A stretch of DNA of 64,000 bases from positions 1,486,001 to 1,550,000 of the forward strand of contig NZ_CP101283.1 in the NCBI RefSeq assembly GCF_024298925.1. The letters run 5' to 3'. Below the pieces are notes generated by a model. The model searched no databases. It saw only the letters and a program-made list of their open reading frames with translations, and had not been told where the DNA came from. The stretch is from Phenylobacterium sp. LH3H17. Lineage in GTDB: Bacteria > Pseudomonadota > Alphaproteobacteria > Caulobacterales > Caulobacteraceae. Shown in pieces: positions 53,865-63,528 of this stretch; within the stretch, counting starts at the first letter, position 1, and the number at the start of each line of letters is the position of its first letter. Position numbers and translations under genes: made by a program.

Positions 53865-54827
53865 ATGGAACTGCGCAGACTGGGCAAGTCCGAGCTGAAG
53901 GTCGCGCCGCTGGTGCTGGGCGGCAACGTGTTCGGCTGGACGGCCGACGAGAAGACCTCCTTCGCCATCCTCGACGCCTTCGTCGACGGCGGCTTCAACA
54001 TGGTCGACACCGCCGACGTCTATTCCCGATGGGCGCCGGCCGGCGGCGGGGCTTCGGAAAAGGTGATCGGCGCCTGGTTCAAGGCCAGCGGCAAGCGCGA
54101 CAAGGTGGTGCTGGCCACCAAGCTCGGCTCGGAAATGGGCGAGGGGATGAAGGGGCTGTCGGCCGCGTACATGGTGCAGGCCGTCGAAGCCTCGCTGCAG
54201 CGGCTGCAGACCGATGTGATCGACCTCTACCAGAGCCACCGCGACGATCCCGACACCCCGCAGGAAGAAACGGCCGAGGCCTTCGAGCGCCTGGTCAAGG
54301 CCGGCAAGGTCCGCGCCATCGGCTCTTCCAACTTCGAGCCGGCGCGGCTGAAATCCGCCCTGGAGATCAGCGAGAAGCTGGGCGTGGCCCGCTATCAAAG
54401 CGAGCAGCCGCTGTACAACCTCTATGACCGGTCGGGCTTCGAGAGCGGGCTGCAGCAGGTCTGCATCGATAACGAGGTGGGGGTGATCCCCTATTATGGC
54501 CTGGCCTCTGGCTTCCTGACCGGCAAGTACCGCAGTGAGGAAGATCTGGCCAAGAGCCCTCGCGGCCGCGGCGTGAAGCGCTATCTGGACGAGCGCGGCC
54601 TGAGGATCCTGGCCGCCCTCGACAAGGTGGCCGCGGGCAAGGGAGCGACCCCGGCCCAGGTGGCGCTGGCCTGGGTCATGGCCCAGCCGGGTCTGACCGG
54701 GCCGATCGCCTCTGCGACCAGCGTCACGCAGCTCGAGGAACTGATGGGATCGGCGCGGCTGAAACTGGACGCGTCGGACCTGGCGGCGCTGGACGCGGCG
54801 TCCGCGCCCGCGACGCAGGCCGCCTAA
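53865..54827 (+). CDS. Aldo/keto reductase
   Basis: 320 residues, beta/alpha barrel with NADPH-binding C-terminus. VDTADVYSRWAPAG holds the Asp/Tyr pair of the active site, DLYQSHRDDPD is the His strand region, and ATSVTQLEEL the cofactor site. It probably forms a two-gene unit with the GMC oxidoreductase. It overlaps the convergent PAS gene by four bases. Confidence 0.95.
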   Translation: MELRRLGKSELKVAPLVLGGNVFGWTADEKTSFAILDAFVDGGFNMVDTADVYSRWAPAGGGASEKVIGAWFKASGKRDKVVLATKLGSEMGEGMKGLSAAYMVQAVEASLQRLQTDVIDLYQSHRDDPDTPQEETAEAFERLVKAGKVRAIGSSNFEPARLKSALEISEKLGVARYQSEQPLYNLYDRSGFESGLQQVCIDNEVGVIPYYGLASGFLTGKYRSEEDLAKSPRGRGVKRYLDERGLRILAALDKVAAGKGATPAQVALAWVMAQPGLTGPIASATSVTQLEELMGSARLKLDASDLAALDAASAPATQAA

Positions 54828-55369
54828 GCCACTCGCCGCCCGTCGAGCGTGGCCAGGCGCAGGCGCGGGGTCTCCTCGTTGGCAGGGCCAACGCCGCGCA
54901 CGCTGTGGGCGACGATTTCGCGCACGGGCCGGCCATCCAGGCGCGTGACCAGGGCCAGGGGCTGGTACAGGCCCAGGAACCGCTCCGGCGAGCCATCGGC
55001 CCCCGCCAGGGGCGCGAACAGTACCTCCATCGGCAGGCTGGCCTGGTCGGTGAAGGCCTCGACCGTGGCGACCACAGGCTCGGGGCGGCGGCGCGCGGTC
55101 TCGAGCGCGGTGTGCAGGGTCAGGCGGTTGCGCTCGGAGAACAGCGACAGGCCGTTCAATCCCTTGAGGTTGCGCTTGTGCAGGTCGGCCACGAATCCGC
55201 CGGCCAAGCGGATCGGATAGAAACCCGTGTTGACGCGGCCCAGGATGAATATCTGGGGCAGGAGCTTGGGGAAGGCGGCCGGATCGATCTGGGCGCGGGT
55301 CGGCAGGCCGCGATAGCCGCCCTGGCCGCGCCAGTAGTCGATCAGGGTCTGCGTGTTGGAATGGAACAT
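54824..55369 (-). CDS. PAS domain-containing protein (PAS_5-like)
   Basis: 181 residues from ATG 55369, four bases after GGAGG. WRGQGGYRGLPTRAQIDPAAFPKLLPQIF is the opening of the PAS_5 family found in alphaproteobacteria (shown in part). No output domain is attached, so it may be a sensory or regulatory partner. The C-terminus ends RLATLDGRRVA. Confidence 0.8.
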   Translation of the reverse strand: MFHSNTQTLIDYWRGQGGYRGLPTRAQIDPAAFPKLLPQIFILGRVNTGFYPIRLAGGFVADLHKRNLKGLNGLSLFSERNRLTLHTALETARRRPEPVVATVEAFTDQASLPMEVLFAPLAGADGSPERFLGLYQPLALVTRLDGRPVREIVAHSVRGVGPANEETPRLRLATLDGRRVA

Positions 55370-55562
55370 CACGCGCCTCCAAGGGGTCGGGATTGACCGC
55401 ATGGGGTTTGCAGGAAGACCGGCGCCAGATGGCCGCCTGTGCCGTAACGAGACCTTGGCCGCGGTGACTGCGGCATGGTTGACGGACTCAGAGATTCTTA
55501 AGCCGCGCCTGATCTAATCGTCGCAACGATGGGATTCCGGCGGGCCTTTGGAGGGGCCGTCC

Positions 55563-56429
55563 ATGAAGACGCGTACGACCCTTCTCGGCTTCCTGCTCGG
55601 TTTCGGCCTGCTCATGCTCACCGGCGCCGTCCCGGAAACCGCCCTGGCGCAGTGCTGCGCGCCGCCGCCGCCTCCGCCGGTGTGCTGCACCCCGCCGCCT
55701 CAGCCGCCCTGCTGCGTGCCGCCGCCGCCGCCGCCGCCCGTAACCCCATGCTGCGACACTCCCCGCACGCCCAATATCAATGTCCATGTCTCCAGCGTGA
55801 ACGTGGCAGTGGCCAATGCGAGCTCACGCGCCGGCGCCGGCGCCGGGGCGCTGGCCGGCGCGGCCGTCTACTATGGCGGCGGTGGTGGAGGCGGCGGCTA
55901 TGCGCCGCCTATGGCTACGGGCATGGTCCAGCTCAATGTCGAGCAGGGCAAGCGAATGAAGCGCGTGGCCTACGAGGCCAGCCGCACCCGCATCCGCCGC
56001 GTCGTGATCCAGGCCGTCTGCATCGACGCGCGCCAGATCCCGCACGCCGCGTCCCAGGTCCGCGCCGATCGTGAGATCGACCAGAACTTCGAGGGCGAGC
56101 TTTATCGCTGCATGGCCGGCACCTGGCTGCAGGCCACCATCGCCGACTATAACGAGAAGATCGATTTCTCGGGCGGCAAGACCCTCGCCTGCCGCAAGGG
56201 CGACGCCCTCTATCACGGCCGCGACGGCAAGCTGGAATGCCGCAGGCAGACCCCCGCGCGCGACTGCAACGAGCGGTCGCTGCTGCGCCGCTTCGGCGCC
56301 GGGATCAAAATCCTGACCATCGTCGAGATCGAGCGCTACACCGCCTATCGCGAGGAAGAAGAGCGCGTCGAATCCTCCGTCGCCACCACCATGAGCCTCG
56401 ACGGCGGGGTCGGCGGGACGGTCTATTAG
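55563..56429 (+). CDS. Secreted protein with paired-cysteine polyproline segment
   Basis: 288 residues. A signal peptide (residues 1-30, cleavage near ALAQ) leads into a segment of four CC pairs separated by proline runs (QCCAPPPPPPVCC, then PPCCVPPPPPPPVTPCC). A glycine-rich stretch precedes a conserved beta-rich domain (about residues 120-275) with six further cysteines (for example AVCIDARQIP and CRKGDALYHGR). I do not recognise a family. GGAGGGG lies upstream of ATG 55563. It lies within 7 kb of hfaABD, so a surface role is possible. Confidence 0.7.
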   Translation: MKTRTTLLGFLLGFGLLMLTGAVPETALAQCCAPPPPPPVCCTPPPQPPCCVPPPPPPPVTPCCDTPRTPNINVHVSSVNVAVANASSRAGAGAGALAGAAVYYGGGGGGGGYAPPMATGMVQLNVEQGKRMKRVAYEASRTRIRRVVIQAVCIDARQIPHAASQVRADREIDQNFEGELYRCMAGTWLQATIADYNEKIDFSGGKTLACRKGDALYHGRDGKLECRRQTPARDCNERSLLRRFGAGIKILTIVEIERYTAYREEEERVESSVATTMSLDGGVGGTVY

Positions 56430-56474
56430 GCAAGCCTGCCGCCGGAGCGCGATAACGCTCCGGCGCGCATCGGC

Positions 56475-56957
56475 TTAGTGCCGCGTCGTCCCCGGGATGC
56501 GCAGGGCCTGGCCCGGATAGATCTTGTCCGGATCCTTCAGCATCGGCCGGTTGGCGTCGAAGATCTCGCCATAGCGGTTGGCGTCGCCGTAGTGCTCCTT
56601 GGCGATCTTCGACAGGGTGTCGCCCGACTTCACCGTATAGAAGGTCGCCTGGGCGGGCGGAGCGGCGCCGGCCGTGGCTGCGGCGGCAGGTTGAGCGGCC
56701 AGTGTGATCTGGTCGTCGACGCGGGCGACGCCCTTTGTGTTGCCCAGCACCAGGACGGCGAGTTCGCGTTCCTGCTGGTTGCTGGCCTCGCCGGTGACGG
56801 TGACGGTGTCGTCCGCCACGGTTATGCGGCCGTCCTTGAGGGTGACGCCGTGTTCCTGGAGGGCCTTGGCCAGCTCCCGGGCGTCGACATCCGGCTTGCC
56901 GGACAGCTTCTCGCGCAGGGTTTCCCCCGCCTCACGCGCAAAGTCGAAAAGGCTCAT
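56475..56957 (-). CDS. BON-LysM protein (YgaU/Kbp-like)
   Basis: 160 residues: a BON-type domain (about 45-90, with GEASNQQERELAVLVLGN), then an Ala/Pro linker and a C-terminal LysM (TFYTVKSGDTLSKIAKEHYG). E. coli Kbp (YgaU), with the same BON-LysM order, binds potassium in the cytoplasm. There is no signal peptide here either, which fits. Confidence 0.9.
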   Translation of the reverse strand: MSLFDFAREAGETLREKLSGKPDVDARELAKALQEHGVTLKDGRITVADDTVTVTGEASNQQERELAVLVLGNTKGVARVDDQITLAAQPAAAATAGAAPPAQATFYTVKSGDTLSKIAKEHYGDANRYGEIFDANRPMLKDPDKIYPGQALRIPGTTRH

Positions 56958-57084
56958 GGTGCTGTGCTCCTGGGAAGATGGGTCCCCTGAGAGCCGAACG
57001 CGGCCGGAGTCATGAGGTTTCAGCGTGGGCCTGCGAATATCTGGCGGCCGCCGGATAGTGGGCGCAGATCGGCGGTCCGGGGCG

Positions 57085-59967
57085 TTAGGCGCCCGCCGGC
57101 TTAACCTCGAACATCCACATCGTCTCGTCCTTGAGGACGGCCTCGGCGGCGCGCTTGACGTCGGCGGAGGTGACCCGCTCGGTGCCGGGGATCATGGCGC
57201 GCGTGGCGTCGAGGCGCCGGGGATCGGCCTGGGCGCCGGAGAGTTCCTGCAGCCAGTAGCCGTTGGTCTCGCGGGCCTTGTCGATCTGTTCCAGGCGCGG
57301 CTTCTTGGCCCGGGCCAGTTCGTCGGGGCTGATTTCCTTGGTGCGAAGGTCGGTGGCGATCTTCTTCACGTCGGCGAAGAAGGCCGGCAGCTTGTCGGGC
57401 GGCACCTCGACGCTGGCCGAGATATAGCCCCAGCCCGGCCAGACGAAGCTGTGGCTGTAGGCGGCGTTGGGTGAATAGGTGGCGCCCTGGGCCTCGCGCA
57501 GCTCTTCGATCAGCCGCAACTCCAGCACCTCGCCCAGCACCGCGGTGTCGCGGGCGCGCTGGGGATTGGCGAAGAAGTCGTTGGTCCGCCAAGCGATATA
57601 GCCGACGGCCTGGTCGGGGCGACCCTTGTGGGTGCGGATCACCGGTTGGGCGACGGCGGCCGGGAAGCCGACCTCGATCTCGGCCTTCGGCGGCGGGGCG
57701 ACCTGCGGGCGCGCGGGCATGGCGCCGAAGGTGCGGGCCACGGCCTCCGTCGCCTTCTCCACGGTGGTGTCGCCGACGATCACCACCTCGATCTGGCCGT
57801 TGGCCAGGGCCGGGGCGACCTCGGCCTTGAAGCTCTCCAGCTTGGCGTCGGCCATCTCCTGGCGGGATGGGAACACCCAGCGCTCGTCGCCGCCATGCAG
57901 CAGGCCGGCCAGGTCGCGGGAGACGACGCCGGAGACGGTGGCTTCGTACTGGTCGTGGATGGTCTTGCCGCTGCTCTTCAACCGCTGGAAGGCCTGTTCG
58001 CGCCAGCCGGGCTCGGCGGCGTAGGCCGCCAGGACCTGGAGCTGGACATCGAGGTCGTCGGGCCGGGTAGCGCCGGAAAAGATGAAGGCGTCGTCGCCGA
58101 TGCCGAACTGGGCGCCATAGACCCGGGTGGCCAGCACCCGCTCCATGTCCTCGGCGCTGATCTGCTTGAGGCCGCCCTCCACATAGGCTCCCGAGGCCCA
58201 GGCGACGTTCTGGCGGTCCTTGGGCAGGTCGATCCGGCCGCGGCCGACATTGACGCGGACAAGCACCTCGTCGTCCCTGAAACGGGTCGGCTTGATCGTC
58301 AGGCGCACGCCGTTCTCGAATCGCACGAAGACCGTGTCCAGATCGGCGGCCTCGCGGGTCTCGGCGACCTTGCCCGGGGTTCCGAAGTTGTCGTAGGGCC
58401 AGGCGACCTGGGTCGGTGTCGAGGGCTCGGCCACCGCCACCTTGCGGGAGGTCTCCAGCGCGGCCACCAGGGCGCCGTCGCCGCCCTGGACGGGCTTGGG
58501 CGAGGACATGAACAGCAGCGGACCGTCGCCCTTGAAGGCGCGCTTCAGCGCGGCGGAGACCTCGTCGGCCTTCAACTCCTTCACCGTGGCCTCGAAGAGG
58601 GCCAGGTCCTGGGCGGGATTGGTCACCACCTCGTCGTCGGACAGGGAACCCACGATCTCGCCGGCCAGGGAGCCGGGGGTGCGGGTGGCGGCGCCGGCGG
58701 CGTCAGCCTTCAGCGCCGCGCGGTATTCGTCGATCTCGCGGCCGAGCTCGTCCTGGCGCACGCCGTACTGCACGGCGCGGCGCTGCTCCTGTTCGATGGC
58801 GGTGAGCGCCTCGCGCCAGCGGGTCGGTTCGGCGTTGACCGTCACCATGGTAATCTCGGCGGCGTCGTATTCATCGCTCTCGAAGGCGCCGGCGCCGAGG
58901 AACGGCGGCTGGGCGCCGCGCGCCAGGCGCTGCAGGCGGCGGTTCAGCACCGAGAAGCCAAGTTGCTGCACGAGGTCGCGCTTGCGCTTGGCGGTGGTGT
59001 CGGTTTCGCGATCGTCGGGGCGCATCCACGCCATCTGCAGTTGGAGCGGCGCGCCGGGTTCGACCAGCAGCTTCGCCTCGGTCTTGCGCGACTTGAGCGC
59101 GCCCAGGTCGGGATCGGCGCCGGCCGGGCCCACCGGGGCCCAGTCGCCGAACCTGGCCTTGATCTTGGCCTCCATGGCCGCGACATCGAAGTCGCCGACC
59201 GCCACCAGCACCGCGCGTTCGGGGCGGTAGTAGCGGTTGTAGAAGTCCGAGAACTCGGCGGCCGGGGCGGTCTGCAGCACCTCGACCTTGCCGATCGGAT
59301 AGCGGGTCGGCGGGCGTTGGTCCTTCAACAGGAATTCCAGGCGCGACTTGTAGACCCGATAGGACGGCGTATCGCGGGCGCGCTCCTCCGAGAGCACCAC
59401 GCCACGCTCGCGGTCGATGGCGGCGGGATCGAGGGTCAGGTTGCCGGCGGCTTCGCGCAACAGCATCAGCGAGGTGTCGACCGTCTCGTCGTCGGTGCGC
59501 GGCAGGTCGAGCTTGTAGGTGGTCTCGTCGAAGTCGGTGGAGGCGTTGGTGTCGGCGCCGAAAGCCAGACCGAGGCGCTCCAGGATCTTGATCATCTCGC
59601 CTTCGGGCACGGCCTTGGAGCCGTTGAAGGCCATGTGTTCCAGGAAGTGGGCCAAGCCCTGCTGCTTGTCGCTTTCCATCAGGGAGCCGGCGTCGAAGCG
59701 CAGACGCAGGGCGGCCTGGCCGGGCGGGATCTGCTGCTTGCGGATCGCGTAACGCATGCCGTTGGGCAGGGCGCCGAAGGCGATGTCCGGATCGGGGGCG
59801 ACGTCGGAGCGGGCCTGGGCCCATTCACCGGCCTTGGGCCTGGCGCTCGAGGCGGTGGCCGCCGGGCGGTCCTTGCCGAGGCCGAACTTGGGGAAGGGGA
59901 GGCTCGAAGCGTAGCCGGGCGCGGCCAGAACCAGGACGAGCGCGGTCACCGCAGTGGGTCGTATCAT
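57085..59967 (-). CDS. Secreted M16 family peptidase, two-domain
   Basis: About 960 residues with two inverzincin (M16) repeats. The zinc site is intact: HFLEH (His107, Glu110, His111), and Glu187, 76 residues downstream. The second half has lost the motif, as usual. A signal peptide (residues 1-21) follows ATG 59967; the frame before it (to 60033) looks like spacer. It lies 81 bases after hfaD on the same strand and could be co-transcribed with the holdfast-anchor operon. Confidence 0.9.
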   Translation of the reverse strand: MIRPTAVTALVLVLAAPGYASSLPFPKFGLGKDRPAATASSARPKAGEWAQARSDVAPDPDIAFGALPNGMRYAIRKQQIPPGQAALRLRFDAGSLMESDKQQGLAHFLEHMAFNGSKAVPEGEMIKILERLGLAFGADTNASTDFDETTYKLDLPRTDDETVDTSLMLLREAAGNLTLDPAAIDRERGVVLSEERARDTPSYRVYKSRLEFLLKDQRPPTRYPIGKVEVLQTAPAAEFSDFYNRYYRPERAVLVAVGDFDVAAMEAKIKARFGDWAPVGPAGADPDLGALKSRKTEAKLLVEPGAPLQLQMAWMRPDDRETDTTAKRKRDLVQQLGFSVLNRRLQRLARGAQPPFLGAGAFESDEYDAAEITMVTVNAEPTRWREALTAIEQEQRRAVQYGVRQDELGREIDEYRAALKADAAGAATRTPGSLAGEIVGSLSDDEVVTNPAQDLALFEATVKELKADEVSAALKRAFKGDGPLLFMSSPKPVQGGDGALVAALETSRKVAVAEPSTPTQVAWPYDNFGTPGKVAETREAADLDTVFVRFENGVRLTIKPTRFRDDEVLVRVNVGRGRIDLPKDRQNVAWASGAYVEGGLKQISAEDMERVLATRVYGAQFGIGDDAFIFSGATRPDDLDVQLQVLAAYAAEPGWREQAFQRLKSSGKTIHDQYEATVSGVVSRDLAGLLHGGDERWVFPSRQEMADAKLESFKAEVAPALANGQIEVVIVGDTTVEKATEAVARTFGAMPARPQVAPPPKAEIEVGFPAAVAQPVIRTHKGRPDQAVGYIAWRTNDFFANPQRARDTAVLGEVLELRLIEELREAQGATYSPNAAYSHSFVWPGWGYISASVEVPPDKLPAFFADVKKIATDLRTKEISPDELARAKKPRLEQIDKARETNGYWLQELSGAQADPRRLDATRAMIPGTERVTSADVKRAAEAVLKDETMWMFEVKPAGA

Positions 59968-60048
59968 CAAGTTCAGGGAATCCGGCTTGGGCAAGGTAAG
60001 CTCACCATGCGCCGCCCCGTATGGCGTTCGCAAGGCGCGATAAGGGCG

Positions 60049-61287
60049 TCATTGGCCCGATGGGCGGCTCACATAATAGGTGGCGGTGTTGCCGACGGCG
60101 GTGGAGACGCCGCTGGCCGAGCGACCGCCGCCGCTTACATTTACGATGCTTTGGGCGCCCACGTCGGAGCGGTTCACCTGGCTGTTGGTGATGCTCATCC
60201 GGCCCTCGCATTCCGAACAGGCGTAGCCGGTGACCGAGTTGCCCATGGCCGTCGAGGTGGCCGTGGCGTCGTAGCCGTCGGTCCCGATGAAGTTGGCCAC
60301 CGCCTCGATGCCGCCGCCCTCGTTGAGCTGAACAGTGTCGAGGATGATCTCGCCGCCGATGTCGCCGGCGGTTAGAGCGTTGCCGACGCCATAGGCGTTG
60401 ACGCCGCCGGTCCCGTAGGCCGAGGCGGCGCTGCGGGCCTCGGCGCGGACATAGGCCTGGTTGCGCTGGTCGGCATAGACCTCGAGCAGCGGCCCCTCGT
60501 TGACGGCGTTGATGTTGTTGCCGGCGGCGGTGGCGCGGGTGGCGGCGGTCTGGACGCTGCCATAGCCGGTGAAGGCGCTGGCCTGGACGCGGTTGGTCTC
60601 GTTGAGCTGGCCGGCGATGACGGCCGCGGCCGAGCCCTGGCCGTCCAGGGTGATGTCGTTGCCGGTGCTTGTGGCGGCGATGTTTGCCGTGCCCGAGACA
60701 TAGGCGTATTCGCCGCCGCCGTCGGTGGAGACGATCGCCCCGTTGGTCTGGTTGGCGCGAATGCCGGCCGAGGCGTATTCGAGGCCGAGGGACTGGCTGT
60801 TGCCGGTGGCCTGGTTCATGGAATCCACGTCGTCGGCCGAGCCGCCCGTGGCGTTGATCCGGCTGTTCCCGGAGATCGCCGCGGTGGTGGCGGTGTTCTG
60901 GTTGGTGACCGCGGTCACGGTCCCGTAATAGGAGCCGACGAAGCCGCTGTTGCCTGTCGCGGTGTTGGTCACGGCGACCGTGTCGCCCGAATAGCCGCTG
61001 ACATTCAGCCGGGTGTCGGCGGCCACGTCACCGTTGGCGGCCTGGTCGGAGCGGACATCCAGGGCCTGGCCGTCGGCGGTCGCCTCGAAGGCGTTACCCA
61101 CCGCATTGGTGTCGGCCGTCGTGAAGTCGGTGACCTCGACGACGTTCATGGTCTGCTGAGAGAAGACGTCGCCGAACTGGACCTGATTGTTCAGGGCGCT
61201 GCTGGGCGGGGTCTGACTAGTAGCGGCCCCGCACGGCAGAATCGCGACGAGAGCTCCAGCGAGAAGGGTCTTCGCGAGTCTGGCCAT
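60049..61287 (-). CDS. hfaD: Holdfast anchor protein HfaD
   Basis: About 412 residues. A signal peptide (1-24, ending ATSQ) precedes a mature part made of repeated beta strands with recurring GN turns (TATGNSGF, NQATGNSQSL, STGNDITL, TAAGNNINA, TAMGNSV, TAVGNTA), like curlin-type amyloid repeats. HfaD, with HfaA and HfaB, holds the holdfast polysaccharide to the stalked pole in Caulobacter. ATG 61287 gives a normal signal peptide and overlaps the end of hfaB by 71 bases; the frame runs to 61320. Confidence 0.9.
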   Translation of the reverse strand: MARLAKTLLAGALVAILPCGAATSQTPPSSALNNQVQFGDVFSQQTMNVVEVTDFTTADTNAVGNAFEATADGQALDVRSDQAANGDVAADTRLNVSGYSGDTVAVTNTATGNSGFVGSYYGTVTAVTNQNTATTAAISGNSRINATGGSADDVDSMNQATGNSQSLGLEYASAGIRANQTNGAIVSTDGGGEYAYVSGTANIAATSTGNDITLDGQGSAAAVIAGQLNETNRVQASAFTGYGSVQTAATRATAAGNNINAVNEGPLLEVYADQRNQAYVRAEARSAASAYGTGGVNAYGVGNALTAGDIGGEIILDTVQLNEGGGIEAVANFIGTDGYDATATSTAMGNSVTGYACSECEGRMSITNSQVNRSDVGAQSIVNVSGGGRSASGVSTAVGNTATYYVSRPSGQ

Positions 61288-62224
61288 TGTTGGTCCCGAG
61301 GTTGTTGTACGCCGGCACATAACCGCCGGTCAGGCCGACGGTGGAGCCTTCCAGCGGGTCGGAGGTCAGGCAGCCCTGCGGACCGGGCATGCCGTAGAGG
61401 TTGGCGGTCATCTCGACCACCGCGCGTTCCACCAGGCTGCGGACGGCCAGTTGCATCGGCTCCAGCGCGCCCGCGCCGGCCGAGATGTCGAAGACGTTGC
61501 CGTTGAGGAAGTCGAAGAAGCCGACGCCGACCTCGCGGCCCACGACCTGCTTCTGATAGGAGATGACGTCGACCACCTCGAGCGTGCGGGTGTTGATCAA
61601 CCGCAGGTCGAGACCGATGTTCATGATGAACAGGCGGCCGCGGAACGAGCCCTTGGCGTCGGTGGCGTCCACATCGCCGCCGGCCACGTCGAAGCCGGAC
61701 GAGCGGATGTTGTAGTTCAGCTCGGTGACGCCGCCGGCCACATAGAAGTCGGAGCCCGGCACCTGGCCGGCGACGATCCGGCGATACTCGGCCGCCTGGT
61801 TCGGCGCCGGGTTGGGCGCGTCGGAGATCAGCTTGTTGTTGGCGTACTTCAGCTCCAGCTCCGAGACCGAGGTGTCGAAGCGTTCGACCAGCGGCATGCC
61901 CGCCTTGGCGAAGGCCGACATGGCCATCAGAGAGGCGCCCTGGGTGATCTTGCGGCCCGAGCCGTCGGACTCCGACTTGCCCGTGTAGTCGGCGATGCGG
62001 CCGATGGCGATCCGCGGGGCGACGATGCGGGCGTTGCGCGCGTAACCGGCCATGCAGACCAGGGCGGCGGAGTAGGGGGTCGGGTTGACCGTCACCGGGG
62101 CCGTGCCGATTGTGCGGGCGTAGTTGCCGCTGGGGCCGGCGATCGGCGTGGCGCAGGCCGATAGGCCGAGCGCCGCGGCGCTGAGCAGCGCCACCGTACG
62201 CATGAGGTTGCTCTTACTGATCAT
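61217..62224 (-). CDS. hfaB: CsgG/HfaB family holdfast anchor lipoprotein
   Basis: 335 residues. The lipobox LSAC ends at Cys24, so this is a lipoprotein. The CsgG-like domain contains RIAIGRIADYTGKSESDGSGRKITQG and the FRGRLFIMNIGLDLRLINTRTLEVV block. By analogy with CsgG it should form the outer-membrane secretion channel for HfaA and HfaD. ATG 62224 overlaps the hfaA stop by 11 bases; an internal ATG at 62203 is an alternative. Confidence 0.95.
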   Translation of the reverse strand: MISKSNLMRTVALLSAAALGLSACATPIAGPSGNYARTIGTAPVTVNPTPYSAALVCMAGYARNARIVAPRIAIGRIADYTGKSESDGSGRKITQGASLMAMSAFAKAGMPLVERFDTSVSELELKYANNKLISDAPNPAPNQAAEYRRIVAGQVPGSDFYVAGGVTELNYNIRSSGFDVAGGDVDATDAKGSFRGRLFIMNIGLDLRLINTRTLEVVDVISYQKQVVGREVGVGFFDFLNGNVFDISAGAGALEPMQLAVRSLVERAVVEMTANLYGMPGPQGCLTSDPLEGSTVGLTGGYVPAYNNLGTNNGQTREDPSRWSSRRDSAVRGRY

Positions 62225-62660
62225 CGTCGCCGACGCCCCCGCTGACGCGCGTTCCCGCGGTCACATTGCCGTTGTTGGTCTGGCTCGAATTGACGATGAC
62301 CGTGTTGTTGTTGCCCTGGGTGACGACCACCAGGTTGTTGCCGATGGCCGTGGAGCCGCCCCCCAGCGAACCGACGCCCGAAAAGGACCCGCCGGCGCCC
62401 GAGCCCGAACCGAAGGCGAAGCTCGACTGGTCCTCGCCCGTCATGATGATGCCGTCGACGATGACCCGGTTGCCGTTGGCGTCACGGGTCGCATATTCGA
62501 CCGGATGGTTTTCCGATCCAGCGACACGGCCGTAGCCGGCGTTGAAGTCCGCGGCATTGGTGGACATGTATTGGGCGCAGGCCGGAGCCGCGGCCAGGCC
62601 GAGGGCGAGGCCCGCGGCGATCCATGCGCCACGCCGAGCCGCGAGGAAAACATCGATCAT
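62214..62660 (-). CDS. hfaA: Holdfast anchor protein HfaA
   Basis: 148 residues with a signal peptide (about 1-29, ending ACAQ). The mature part has curlin-like short repeats, for example NNLVVVTQGNNNTVIVNSSQ and SQTNNGNVTAG, matching the curli-like HfaA that polymerises at the pole. It is the first gene of hfaA-hfaB-hfaD. ATG 62660 follows TAGGTCA. A TTAACC half site lies about 100 bases upstream, which would fit the CtrA control known for Caulobacter hfa genes, but no full TTAA-N7-TTAA site is visible. Confidence 0.95.
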   Translation of the reverse strand: MIDVFLAARRGAWIAAGLALGLAAAPACAQYMSTNAADFNAGYGRVAGSENHPVEYATRDANGNRVIVDGIIMTGEDQSSFAFGSGSGAGGSFSGVGSLGGGSTAIGNNLVVVTQGNNNTVIVNSSQTNNGNVTAGTRVSGGVGDDDQ

Positions 62661-62821
62661 TGACCTAGTGACTCCGCACCGACAGACCTGCGCCGGACGG
62701 TGCGCAAGCGGGCGCGCCATATCCAGCCACCCGCCATCTAGAAGCCAAGACCCTCGCGATTTGGTTAAGAACAATGAGGGAAACTGGTGTCGGCCACCAT
62801 TCTGAGTTGGGAGCATCCGTA

Positions 62822-63469
62822 TTGAACGAGCCGCGCCAGCCGATTCTCAACGCACCCTGGCCGGCCGTGCTGGTCACGGTGTCGATCGTGGTGAGCTACG
62901 GGCTGCAGTCGGTGCTGCTGAGCGACCTGGGGGTCCGCTATTTCGCCTTCTCGTCCATGGCGCTCGCGGGCGGCCGCTGGGAGACGATGTTCACCTCCAT
63001 GCTGTTGCACGGCAACTGGGCCCACGCCCTGATGAACGCCGGCTTCGCCCTGGCCTTCGGGACACCGGTGGCGCGCTACTTTGGCGTGCGGCCGCGCGGG
63101 GTGCTGGTCTTCCTGCTCTTCTATCTGCTGACGGGCGCCATCGGGTGCCTGGGCTACGCCTGGCTGAGCCCGGGCACCTTTCTCATAGGCGCGTCAGGCG
63201 GAGTAGCCGGCCTGGTGGGCGGGGCGACCCGGCTGTTGGGCGGGCGGGGGACGCCGGGCCCCTTCACCAGCTCTCCGGTGGTCAGCATGACCCTTAGCTG
63301 GGTGGCGCTGAACCTGATCCTCGGCTTCATCGACTTCGCCCCGGGTATGGGGTCGGCCCAGGTCGGCTGGGAGGCGCACATCTTCGGCTATTTCGCCGGC
63401 CTGTTCCTCATCGATCTGTTCGGCCGGCTGGCGCGCGGGCCTCGCGCAACTCAGGAAGCTCTCGGATAA
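62822..63469 (+). CDS. Rhomboid family intramembrane serine protease
   Basis: 215 residues, about six helices. The serine is Ser125 in GASG and the histidine His186 in WEAHIFGYFAG; HGNWAHALMNA is the conserved second-helix motif. It cleaves membrane proteins within the bilayer. I place the start at TTG 62822, eight bases after GGAG, because the 16 codons after ATG 62774 have AT-rich third positions. It is divergent from hfaA. Confidence 0.9.
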   Translation: MNEPRQPILNAPWPAVLVTVSIVVSYGLQSVLLSDLGVRYFAFSSMALAGGRWETMFTSMLLHGNWAHALMNAGFALAFGTPVARYFGVRPRGVLVFLLFYLLTGAIGCLGYAWLSPGTFLIGASGGVAGLVGGATRLLGGRGTPGPFTSSPVVSMTLSWVALNLILGFIDFAPGMGSAQVGWEAHIFGYFAGLFLIDLFGRLARGPRATQEALG

Positions 63470-63528
63470 CATTGATTTCGCCTGCGTCCTGAGCGACCCT
63501 GACCTTCGGGAATAGGGAGTACGCGCCG

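Noticed and set aside
53244..55382. Long minus-strand open frame (about 710 codons)
   Set aside because: It is antisense to the GMC oxidoreductase and the aldo/keto reductase and its peptide has no domain features.
57628..60375. Very long open frame (about 915 codons) on the plus strand across the M16 gene
   Set aside because: It is the antisense of a clear M16 peptidase with an intact zinc site; long antisense frames are usual in GC-rich coding DNA.
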